The position numbers and the translations under genes are program-made. Source: Apostichopus japonicus (taxonomy: Eukaryota > Echinodermata > Holothuroidea > Aspidochirotida > Stichopodidae). From it: a DNA stretch of 64,000 bases. Positions 46,201-58,200 of the stretch are shown in pieces (position 1 is the stretch's first letter; every line of letters begins with the position of its first letter). The stretch is taken from assembly GCF_037975245.1 (NCBI RefSeq), contig NC_092582.1, positions 15,774,077 through 15,838,076 of the forward strand. The letters are read 5' to 3'. The notes under the pieces are model-generated. The model ran no database searches. It saw only the letters and a list, made by a program, of their open reading frames with translations, and was not told the origin of the DNA.

Positions 46201-49200
46201 TTATAACTGTTTCAAACTTTCATGATTTATGCCAAATGTCTGCATATAAAGAGACAGCAAAGTCTAAGATTGAAAAAAAACTGCAAATAAGCCACAGCAA
46301 GTGCAACAAAAAAATTTGGGGCGACATCCTTCTTGATAAATTGATTGTCAGTGACTTATAAAAATTGTCAACCTTTGAATTGTGCATTAACGTTGCCATT
46401 ATTTTAGTGGTATTAGTATTTTTATGATTATTTTCATTATTTCAGCAAAAGTCAGTTTGTCTTTGTTTCAGCGGTTTACTTTACTCTCAAAAGCCACTTG
46501 AGGTTAGCCTGCGTACATATTTATAAAACTGTGAACACCTTGCATGTTAACTAATACTTGATACTATGCTTTGCAAAGACTAATATTTCAGACAAACTTA
46601 ATTTGAAAAGTTTCTTGAGGTATTACAACATCATTTGCAAAATGAATGCAACAATTTGACAGAAGCTGTAGTTTTTAAACAATTTTTTGTAAAGTGTAAA
46701 GGAGAAACATGGACATGTTAGGCCAGTGTAGGACTTTCACGGTCGTCCGAGACGACTAGAAATTACGTCGGACTACCAAATCTTTCAAAATGTTGTGTGC
46801 TTGGTAGTCCTTCGGACGACCAAAAAAAAATGAAGGGTTCGAAAAATTATTGAGCCTAATTATATTTCATTAAAAACGAAAGTCAATTTAATTAAATAGT
46901 TTCTGAATAACACCCAAACCATACATAAATTATTTAAAAACATGCGCGGAAATATTAACTTTACAACATCGTTAGCAAAAATCTGTTCACTAATAAAGTC
47001 GCCTAACGTTAGTTTCTAATGATGTACCCAGAAAACAAATGAGACTTGTGGCTAAATGTCAGTGCAATGCATTTTGTACGGTGTTGTAACAACAGTCGAT
47101 CAGACACTGACAGTCTATAGGCCAAGTGAAAATGCATTGCTGGACAATGGGGGAAATCTAGCCTATACTGCTGAATTTGTGACGCAGTTATAAGATATCC
47201 ATGGAATACTTTCAGTATTGCTGTTATCTTCGACCACATGGTTGCCTAACAGCACACTATGTCAATTGAGGAAATCTAGCCTATACCGCTGAATTTTTGA
47301 CGCAGTTATAAGGTATCCATGGAATACAGTAATGATATTAGCGAAAAAAAATTGGCGTCCCGGGGACGCAAACCCCCGTAAAAGTTTGCTTCCCGTAAAA
47401 AAAGTTTGCGTCCCGATCGAACACCAATTACGTTTATTGTAATTTGTATGACCTACTGTACTAATACTAGTGTAGTATCACTGCCTATACTTTGTGAATG
47501 TTATACAAAATATTATAGGACAGATGGCTCAGTGTCTTAGCTTCGGTGTTTGACAGGGGCGGCCCGCCCCACTCCTCCTTTCGCCCACCCTGCCGTTTCA
47601 AACAATTTTTACCCCAGTCCCCTCCTTCATCAGCCCTCGTCCTTCCTACTCGCAACTCCGTGGTCAATTGGACCGCGAAAAAGTTTGCAACAGAAACTAC
47701 TGTGGTATGAATGCACATTTCACATTAGCAACTCTTATTGCAGAGAAAAGAAACATACTCTGAGATAAATATCCTTTCAGGATCAGATATGCAAGCGTCC
47801 CACAAGATTCATAGAATGTCTCAACTCATAACATTTTCTGATCAAAACAATGATTAAAATATTACGTGATAGTCTCAGAAACAATTCAAATGCATCTTCG
47901 TACCACCAGAGATTGTTGTCAAAATGTACGTAACAAATATGAGACAAGGCCTAACGTTATGATACAGTATTTGAGTGCACACATATGAGAGCCTTTACCA
48001 CAAGCTTCGTTATCGCTACACAGGGAAAAGTAAACGTTGCAAGTAATTGTTGTTAAACAACATACTTCGTGTCCATTGAGCACTGAAAATGCAAGAATGT
48101 TTGCAGACAATTGGTAGGGACTATTAGCCAATCAAATCACGGGTATCTTCGTAAAGCATCATTGTCTATTTTTAGCATGAAAATCTCTGTAATGAAGCTT
48201 TGGTGACCCTGTACCTTGCGGTTGATTGTTATGATATATTTATTTTCAAACAAATTCAATGATCTGTAGGAGGAGAACTTTTGATTCTTGTCAGAAGAAG
48301 AAATAATGAAAGATGTTCATTCAAAAATGTGTTTTGTTATGTTTTCTGTTGACCTAGTTGTGAGTGTGTACTTGGGGTTTGCAAGCAATTTGAAGATTTG
48401 CGTCCCTGGCCAAAACATTGCGTCCCGTACCCAGAATCCTGTGTTCGTAACAATGCTGGAATACTTTCGTTATTGCTGTTATCTTAGACCACATGGTAGC
48501 CTTACTCAATGGGAATATCTTGCCTAGCCATAGGTTCTCCAAAAAAAAAAAAACACACTGCATAGTATTTGGGAAATAAATAAGGAACCAGGTAGTATCT
48601 TGTCGGGCGGGTATCCAGGTACCCGGATACACCGTGCAAACACTATTTGAAAACAGTACACAATAACATGGTTATATGCTAAACTAATAAAGCTTTAATT
48701 GACACAATCAGGTTGAGCACCAAAATGTTTTGTTTTGAATTATTTGTGTTCATTTTCAATTTTGGTGGAAAATTTGGAAGGACTACCAAGTTTTTTGCAG
48801 GACTACCAAATATTTGAAAATCCTTGAAACTGGTAGTCCTTCGGACAACCTTCTTAAATTCCTGAAAATCCAACACTGTAGGCGATTGTAATAGTTTTTG
48901 TAAAGGTTATTTGATATGTGCCAGTGAAGCACAAACTTGTGGAAACTTGGAGGTGCCACCAAATGTTAAAGTCTTTCTCAGCAATTTTGCTGCAAAAACA
49001 TTGAATTGACGTCTTTCTGATGCATGCGCAATTAATCATTTTGTTGCATAGTGTGGAATTGACAATACTTGTTATTTATAAACAATAAAATTATCACTTT
49101 GTTGCAAATTGTGAAATTGATGACATTTCATAAATATATCATTGTGTCGCACAATCTTGAATTCATCACTCATTATATTTAAAGAATTTGTCATTTTGTG

Positions 49201-52200
49201 GCAAGTTGTTACTATAATAACTGAACAATAAATCATTTTGTTAAAAATTGCTACCATATTTGTGAAATGATATTAACATTTTGATGGCACCTTAACATTT
49301 CCGTACAAAACTAGAGAAAATAAAGTTTGTTATCATTTCTGATAACTACCATATCATCATCACTCCTGTCAGCCTTTTACCCAAAAATTTAACACTTTTT
49401 TTTCTTCAAATTTATCACATTCAACAAAGGAGGTGCACTATGGGAATGTTTGAATGTTGATAACTGAATAATCAGTGCTTCTTCATAATTGACCATGAAT
49501 TTTGTATCAAAACTTGTTTTATCGTTCTTAATTTTAGATCTCAGCATATCCTTGGACGCATCATTCGTAGAGATCACCTCCAGCTGCGATGTACTGTTGT
49601 CGTTATTAACGGTCTTTTGTAACATGCTCACCAGCGAGAAAAACTCTCTAATCTCTACCATTAAGGATGCAAGCAGCAAACTCAAGCACCAACTGTTGCA
49701 GTTTTTAGAGGTAATATTGCTTTTAAAGAGATTCACACCATCTATCGTGACACTTGTTTGGAAGAGAAAAATATTCTACACTGTCTGTAAGTGGGGGAAA
49801 AAAACCATTTCAATATCTTAACTTGTTCCTTAGAGCCATGAACTGGTTCCAGGTTGTGAGATAACAGTTTCCTACTATCTGAGTTCTGCCCATCGGCCTG
49901 CTTACCTGCATTGGTCAACCCACCCTCCCCCCCCCTACCCCATACATGTTACAGAAATATATATGTGTAGATGACTATTGCAGATCCTATTATACCATCC
50001 ACAAAAACTTTGAAAGAAAGCCTACAGATAAGAGGCCCCCCCCCAAAAAAAAAAAAAACCAGTTTAAATAAATTGTGCATTGTAATCGATGCAATACGAT
50101 TTTACAAACCTCGAAATACTTTCACTCAATTTTTTTTTTTCTCACAGAGTCGACAGAGAGAATGCGATCGAGAGATCCAGCAGAATTACTCTAAAGTCAC
50201 CCAGACAGCCGTCTTCATCTGTAAATTGACAGGAGAGCTAAATGCCAGGAGTGGTCAAAGCATCAAAGTCTTGAGAGGGGAAGAAAATGAGAGTGTGAGT
50301 AGGAAAAACGATTAAGGGTCAAACAACGTTATTCCCAGAGATGCTAGAAAAATGATTTAAAATAACAAAACATGGCCACTCACGGTCAAACATTATACTG
50401 TCACCTTCAAAACACCTTCCCTGAATGAGTCGCTTTAGTAGCAATATCTTAGTTAGCCCTTCCGAGTGTCCAGGATTAAATTTGGATGGTCAAGTTAACG
50501 TGTTTGAAAGAAGGTTTTTTGTCAGGTTCAGTGTGGAGCCCAGTTTTGGCCTACGATGGTGTTGAGCCAAAACGGATGTCCTTTGAGTGATTTGAATGCA
50601 GTGTGACGTCTTGAATTGTATCTGCGCTAGTCAACTTGATCAACCAGGTGTACTCTTTGTACATTAGTAAATATCATTGCTGTGAAAATAATTGGAGGGG
50701 GGGTGGGGTGAGGGGAACTATGCGGATCATACATGCAGTTGGAAGCTGTACGGTTTCACCTTGACTTGTGCATATTACTGAGTGGTTCATATTTTAGTTC
50801 TAGAGGCTAGAAATGTGGCTAGAAATGTGGCCAGAAAAATAAATTCTGCACAGAGAAATATTCTATGATTCACATCCTACTGGTTGTCCATACTTTTTGT
50901 TTTCCAGTGTCACTGGTCTCTGAAGCAAGGGTTGGTAACAGGAGGTGACACAGCCGTCGACCAGGAACTGCAGAGCGGCCTCCAGGAAATGACCGACTTG
51001 ACCACAACTCTGAGTGAGAAGATGAAGAGAGGAGCAACTGAGGTGAGGTCATCATTCCATCATCATCATCATTGCCCCCTCCTCCCCCCCCCCTCATTTC
51101 CCATCCAACTCCCCTTTTACATAGCTAAAAGGCAAACCCGGTGAAATCGGACAGTTTTGTATTAAGCACAATTAATCAAGAGACATTTTCAATGGCTTAG
51201 ACCCCTGGAATTCATAGTGAGATCGCGATCATTTTTTTAGGGTCGCCAAATGAACTCCTGGAGGTAATGCCGGGATATTCTAAAGGCAAAAGAAATTGCC
51301 AATATTTGTGGGGAAAAAAGTGGAAGAGTTTTGAACATAAGATACTTCAAAAGTTACAAATGTAAAAATGTAAAAAGTTAATCAAAATAAATAAGATTTT
51401 TTGCTCAAAGGGGGAGGGGAATACCTGCTCCCTGTAGATCCCTTCCTACAGGCCAAAATATCTGCCATGGGAGGGTCGCCAAGGTGACGAAGGCAAAACT
51501 TGAGGTCACCAAGCAAAAGAGTTTAAAATAATAACAGAGGTATAAATCATTATTCTTGGTTTAGTTTCAGTTTACAGGAGAGATTAAGGTATGCTTTATT
51601 GGCCCCAAATATGCTAGATATGCAAATATGGTCACCTTTGGTCAAAATTGTTAAACTGTTTTTATTACAACCTTCAAGAAATGTTCCTCACTGGGAAATT
51701 CAGTTATCTTGTGTGTTCCTTAAAAATGTCTAAGAACAATTTAGAGACTAAAGACCTCCATGAAAGTACTTTTTGAAGACTTCTATCTATTATAGCATGC
51801 TGTAATTTGGGGCCTATACTGACTACCTTTAATTAAAATCAGAAAAGATTCACAAGTATTCAATACCCTTGATGAAACCTCTCAACCCCATTAGTAGATT
51901 TCGGTGATATTTGTAACATTCCTTTAAACAATTATAAGCTCACATAATGTTCATGGTATAAATGATTTTGTAATAGGTATTTCAGGTAAGATAACAATTT
52001 GTATTCGGGAAGAAAAATATATCGCTGAAAATTGCATAAATCAGCCGTAGGAGATGCAAGTGGGCTTTTTATTCCAGATTAATAGCCAAAATAATAGCTA
52101 TATTAATAGCCGCTGCCTCTATGGTCATCAGGCATAACTTTGTTACTATGTAGCTATATATGGGTGCTGTAATTATTCAGAAAATACTTCACACTGTGAT

Positions 52201-55200
52201 TAGGGATACTACCAAATTGTCACAAGTTTGACCCCTAAGGTTTGAGGTGACCCTAGGCTAGCAGCATACCCTCACTGATCGTACATACAGCAGTGTAGTA
52301 ATTAATTGAAGTCCGGTGACGACCAACTTCTATTGTAGGATTTCCTTTGCTGCTCCTTCTTCATGCATGGCGCTGGTATTTGCACTTGAAATACTCACAA
52401 GTATTTGTCCCCACTGACACCCGGCTGTTACGCAGGCAAATCTCCATGCATGGCACTGGTTTTTGACCTTGAATTACTTGTATTTGTCCCCACTGACACC
52501 CAGCTGTTACGCAGGCAAACCTCCATGCATGGCGCTGGTATTTGCACTGGAATTACTCACATATATTTGTCCCCACTGACACCCGGCTGTTACGCAGGCA
52601 AATCTCCATGCATGGCACTGGTTTTTGACCTTGAATTACTCACAAGTATTTGTCCCCACTGACACCCAGCTGTTACGCAGGCAAATCTCCATGCATGGCG
52701 CTGGTGTTTGCACTGGAATTACTCACATATATTTGTCCCCACTGACACCCGGCTGTTACGCAGGCAAATCTCCATGCATGGCACTGGTTTTTGACCCTCC
52801 ACGTCCCCTTTTCCCTCCACCTCCCCCTTTTCCTCCACCTCCCCTTTTCCCCTCACCTTCCCCATTTCCCTCCAACTCCCCCTTGCCCTCCAACTCCCCC
52901 TTGCCCTCCACCGCCCCCTATCCCTCCAACGCCCCCTATCTCTCCACCTCCCTCTTTTACCTCCACCTCCCCCTTTTCACTCCACCTCCCCCTTTTCCCT
53001 CCACCTCCCCCTTTTCCCGCCACCTCCCCTTTTCCCTCCACCTCCCCATTTTCCCTCCACCTCCTCCTTTTCCAGGCCTCCCCTTTTCCCTCCCCTCCCC
53101 CTTTTCCCTCCACCTCCCCCATTCCCTCCACCTCCCCCTTTGCCCTCCACCCACCCCTATCCCTCCACCTCCCCCTTTTCCCTCCACCTCCCCATTTTCC
53201 CTTCACCTCCCCATTTTCCCTCCACCTCCCCATTTTCCCTCCACCTCCTCCATTTCCAGGCCTCACCTTTTCCCTCCCCTCCCCCTTTTCCCTCCACCTC
53301 CCCCTTTTCCCTCCACCTCCCCTTTTCCCTCCACCTCCCCTTTCATCTTCCCATTTCCCTACTATGCCATCCCTCCATCCACTACCTTTTTCATGTCTCT
53401 TTCCTTCCATATAGTCTCAATGCCACAAATATAACACCTTCTTTCTTTATTACCCTGACTGTATTTTTTTTCTTCCTTCAATCAAGTACCCCCTGCAGCC
53501 GATAATATTTCTTGGGGTATCCCCATAAAACACCTAGGAAAAAAAGAAAATACTTAACCATTGTCAAATATATGGGTCATGGTGTTTCTCTCCCCTGGCA
53601 TTATTATTGAGCCTGCAAATAGCTCCCAGTGGGCTTCCCTCCTGGTCTGTGTCAATATGCCTTCCAATCAAGCTCGTGACACTTTTATTGCTTGCTACTG
53701 CTGAAGGTCTGTTGTTAAGCTGCAACAGCCACAACTATGTCATAAATTTAGAAGTATTGAGGGTACTTTCTTTAAAGTAGACAGCTCTGTTTGTTTTCAA
53801 ATCTTCAAAAGGTGAGTTGAGGTCCTTCTTATAAAATTCCCCCTGATTACATCTAATAACTTAAACAGAATCTGCCATTCCAAGAGTCAAAAGTTAGCAG
53901 ATTTAACTTAGGAGAGACAGATTTATAGCGATATTTTTTACCTTTATTTCTATTTTACATCTTATCAATAAAAGAAGAAAGGAGAGAATTACAATTGATG
54001 GAAAAAGATTCTTGTTTCTTTTTTTCATAATCTGTCTCTTTTCTTAGCAATTTATATAAGAATGATGGATAATATTTTATTCAGTTTGGAGTAATACCTG
54101 TAGCCATCAGATATATTTATTTCCCTCTCTCTTCTGGAATGATTGGCATGAATTATGTTCTGCGGTTTGTTCATTTGGGGTATTGGAAAGCGAGAGAAGG
54201 CCAAGTGTTATCATCGAGCCCTTCTGAGAGAAAAATAAGAGAATGATAAGGAATTTCACAGGCAGCAGCAGACAAAGATTAGTAATAAGAGAATATTGAA
54301 AAATACTATTTAACCAAAATGGTAATCATTTTGATGTTTGATACCAATAAACATTGTTGACAATTGCGTGATAACAACTTTAGAAGGACGAAGGTTGATT
54401 ACTGGTGGAATGACGACCTCTCGGGTCAAGAGGTCAAACACGCCAGCCGTCACTGAAACTGTTGTATCTCGTAGTCAATGATTGACAATAATCTTAAAAT
54501 ATTTTACTACTTTCATAACTTTGGTTTCAAAAAGGATAATTTTCTGTAATTCTACAGGTGCATATTGTGGAATTGAATAATTTGGCTTAAAATAATCACT
54601 TCTTCAAGTAGTACCCTTTTTTTAAAATGTTTGCTATATATATCTTTATGCTTTGTATAAACATAAAGGGATAACAAACCTAAAAATCATCTTTAGCTGA
54701 TAAATGGCATTGAGACCTTTGTCATGACCGACTTTCCCCAATTATCTATAGAAAATCTTACCCTGTTGGCTTCATGGGAAGGGGGGGGTGAGGTTGCGGA
54801 TACTTGGCGTGGTTCTTAGAGTGTTTCACACTAGACCTCGAGCCAGGATCCGACCGGATATTTTGATCCCCCCTATTGGGGGAGATGAGACCAGAGCTCA
54901 AATAAAAAATAAAACTTGTGAAAGCTGGGTGGATCACCGTCACCCGAGATCTTGATGAAATAATGTTTTTTCACCGCCTGAACATAAATGCAAATGTGGA
55001 GTGAAATATTTCTGGTTTTGGCAACACAGAATTAAGATAAGTTGATTCCTTTCAATTCGATTCCTATTAGTTCGATTCCTATTAATGCCATTCCTATTAA
55101 TCCCATTCCTGTTAATTCCATTCCTATTAATTTGATTACTTTTAGTTTAATTCCTTTTATTTTGATCCTTTAATTCGAACCAGTGGTAATTTGGTACACA

Positions 55201-58200
55201 ATCTATTTTTGAAAGGGAAATTCCCCATTTCATGATGTGTAACTAAACAGGCATAATGCCTGATGCACCAACAGGGGACAACAATAAATGTGGTGATATT
55301 GTTTCACAATCTTATAAAACCCCTGGATCGAATCAAATCGACGCAAGCCCTCCATTGCCAAGACAGCTAGCCACTTTTCCCAGATGCTTAGGCAGACTTA
55401 GGAAGAATATGGAATTGGGATCCTAGGCCCTTACAAAAAAAAAACCTCCATGTTGGGTCACCTGTTATTTAATTACACAGCTCATTTCATTGGGAAATTT
55501 GGCTTTTTTTTATCATTCTAAGTGTGCATATTTTTAGAGAACATGGAGCTAACTTACAATTGAGAGATAATCCCATAAATATTTACTGCTTAGATGACTT
55601 TAATCTCCATTTATACCTTAAAGTTATAATCTATAATACTCACTTTGGCTGTGCCAATATTATTATTAATGCTTTTTGGGGGGTTTAAAGTATATTACCA
55701 TAGCTATGAAGACCTGACAAATGTACTGATGAAGCTAAGAGTATGGGAAATTTCCAATTAGTTTAGAGCTCTGAAATTTTGCCCTGAGGAGCCCTGCCTG
55801 AATAAACCTTTACTACTTGCGTTCTCTGCCAACCATCTGGAGTGTGGAAGTATCTTAAAGTGATAACCCATCCAAAAACTTTGTAGAACTTTATCATTTT
55901 CTCAGTTTCAACCCAATTTTAAAATAAAGGATGAATATTTCAAACTGGTTTTGACATAAATCCATACATGTGTTAAGTGGCAACTCCAGTCGCCTTGTTT
56001 TCTTTTAATACTGCTTGCTGAAAAGGAAAAGTTAAGAGATGAGATTGATGAAGATGAAAACAATGGTTTGTCTGAGGTTGTCAGCTAAACTAGGGATCCA
56101 TATTTTTTAATAATAGTTCATCACATCAACACTAAGAAGCTGTTAAACCAACTAAACACTCTTAGTTTAACATTAATTATTAAAGGTAGTCAGTATAGGC
56201 CCCCAATTATAGCACGCTATAATTGCTAGAAATCTAGTAATCTGTGAAATGCTGAATGAAGCTGGAGCACGAGTGACCATTTTCTTGTATTTACTAGCAT
56301 ATTTAGAGCATACTGACGACCTGTCTTTCTTACTATATCCATCACATTCTCATTAGACTTTTTGTTTTTGATGTTAGTTTTCTTTGTTTTTTTATATTTC
56401 TGATTTAATGTTTTTTTAAATTAGTTTCCCAGACAGCACTAAAGAACCACAGTACACTGTATCCCTTTAAGATTGTGCTCGCGGTGATTTGACTTCATCT
56501 TGTTCTGTTCAATAAGAAACGGGCTCAAATTGAGTAATTTGATCCTGGTAGAAGAACGAAGAGAGAGTGAGAGAGAGAGATCTGAGAGGAAGACAAAGGG
56601 GTTTGACATTAATTATGAAATTGATTTATTCAAGTCTCTGGGCCAGCTGGGGATACCCTCACCTGGATCTGCCAGATAAATGGCCTGCATTTTGAGAATG
56701 TCAGGGTGGTTATCACAAAATATATCACCTTCAACTGAGAGGTGATGTCATCTTTTATAATTGTAACAATTTGCTACTGTTTCCTTAAAAGGGGTAGGGT
56801 GTACCACATGCATGAAGATTTTATGACTTGTTGTGTGTTGTCTATTGTAACCTTAGTCAATAGCAGAGAGTGTGAGAGAGTTTGTACTCTTGGTGCAGAG
56901 AAGGAATAGAATGTGAATTATGCATGGTGGTTGTTGAATGCTTTTTCAGAATTAACATTAGTGATATCTCCACATTTTTTAAAATATGAAAAGTTTGCTT
57001 CTCACTTGGTGGTGTTTTGTTGTCTTTGGACTTGAACTAATTATGATATAATTTGTGAACAGGAAATCACTTTATGGAAAAACTAGAGAATGAATAATAC
57101 ATATATTCCAGATTGCTTGGCCTTAATACCCACTGGCTGGTTTGTATATCACAGGCCCCTTACCCACTAACTTGTGTTTGCTTGTCGCTTGCACATATAA
57201 ACAGACATCCACCATGCCCTTGACCCCCCTGGGGGTGGTAAAAGAGATTGTAATTGAAATTAAAAATAGAGGAATATATTATTTAAAGTGGACTTCATCT
57301 TGAAGATACCTTCATATGACTTGCATTCCTTGTCCTGCAAGTGTGGAAAAAACTGCACCAGTGCGTAATATATACATATATAGTAGACTGCTACCACCAA
57401 AGTAGAAAATTGAAGCTGATATTAATTAAAAGAATGAATTTCTATTTTTTTTGCAGGAGTTGAGAGCTGTCCTGGAGTGCGCCACACAGCTCGCCAAATC
57501 GTTTGGAATCTTGTTGAACAAGTGCCAAGAGACGCAGTTTGAGTTGGGCAGCGTGCTAGCATTCGAAGAGTCCAGAGACAGTAGTTTTTACCTCCAGAGT
57601 TACGAGAGGACACTCAGCATCATCGGTAACGTCAGACAGGGAATCCAAGAGATGAGGAAGATATCGACATTAATTCTGAGAGGATTAAATGGTAAGAAAT
57701 ATCTATATATATATATGAACTTTTTAAAGAAATAAATAACATCAATAAATCAACTAATACCTCTTGTGCACCTCTACCAGTGTTTTATGCTTTACACTCT
57801 CCTGCCTGAAGACAGACTATGTGATATATTTTCAATGCCAGTGAAACACAATTACATAAGAGACAGGTGACTTGGAAACTCATTGAAAGAAAAATACAAG
57901 AAAAGGATTTTTGGAGTCAGCAGGGTCAAACCAACATTCAGTGAAGTTGAAAGTACAGTCTTTCGCTGCATCAAGTTAAGATGAAAATCGTTAATTTGAA
58001 AGTTATCTGGGACCATACCCCCACCTCTCCCCCCAGCCCCCTCCCCCGTCCCCTTTTATCTCTCTCTGTTGGTTTTCGGGAGCCCCTGTATATGAACCAT
58101 ATCCACTGAACTAATACTGCCATTGTGCAACCAATGACCCTCTTGCCAGGAGCAAAATGCCAGGATGTCTAGAGCTATTACTAAACTCCCTACATTGGTG

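Noticed and set aside
52853-53410. Long Gly/Arg-rich (minus) and Pro/Ser-rich (plus) open frames of up to 269 codons
   Set aside because: They arise from the low-complexity pyrimidine tract; no start, splice or domain evidence.
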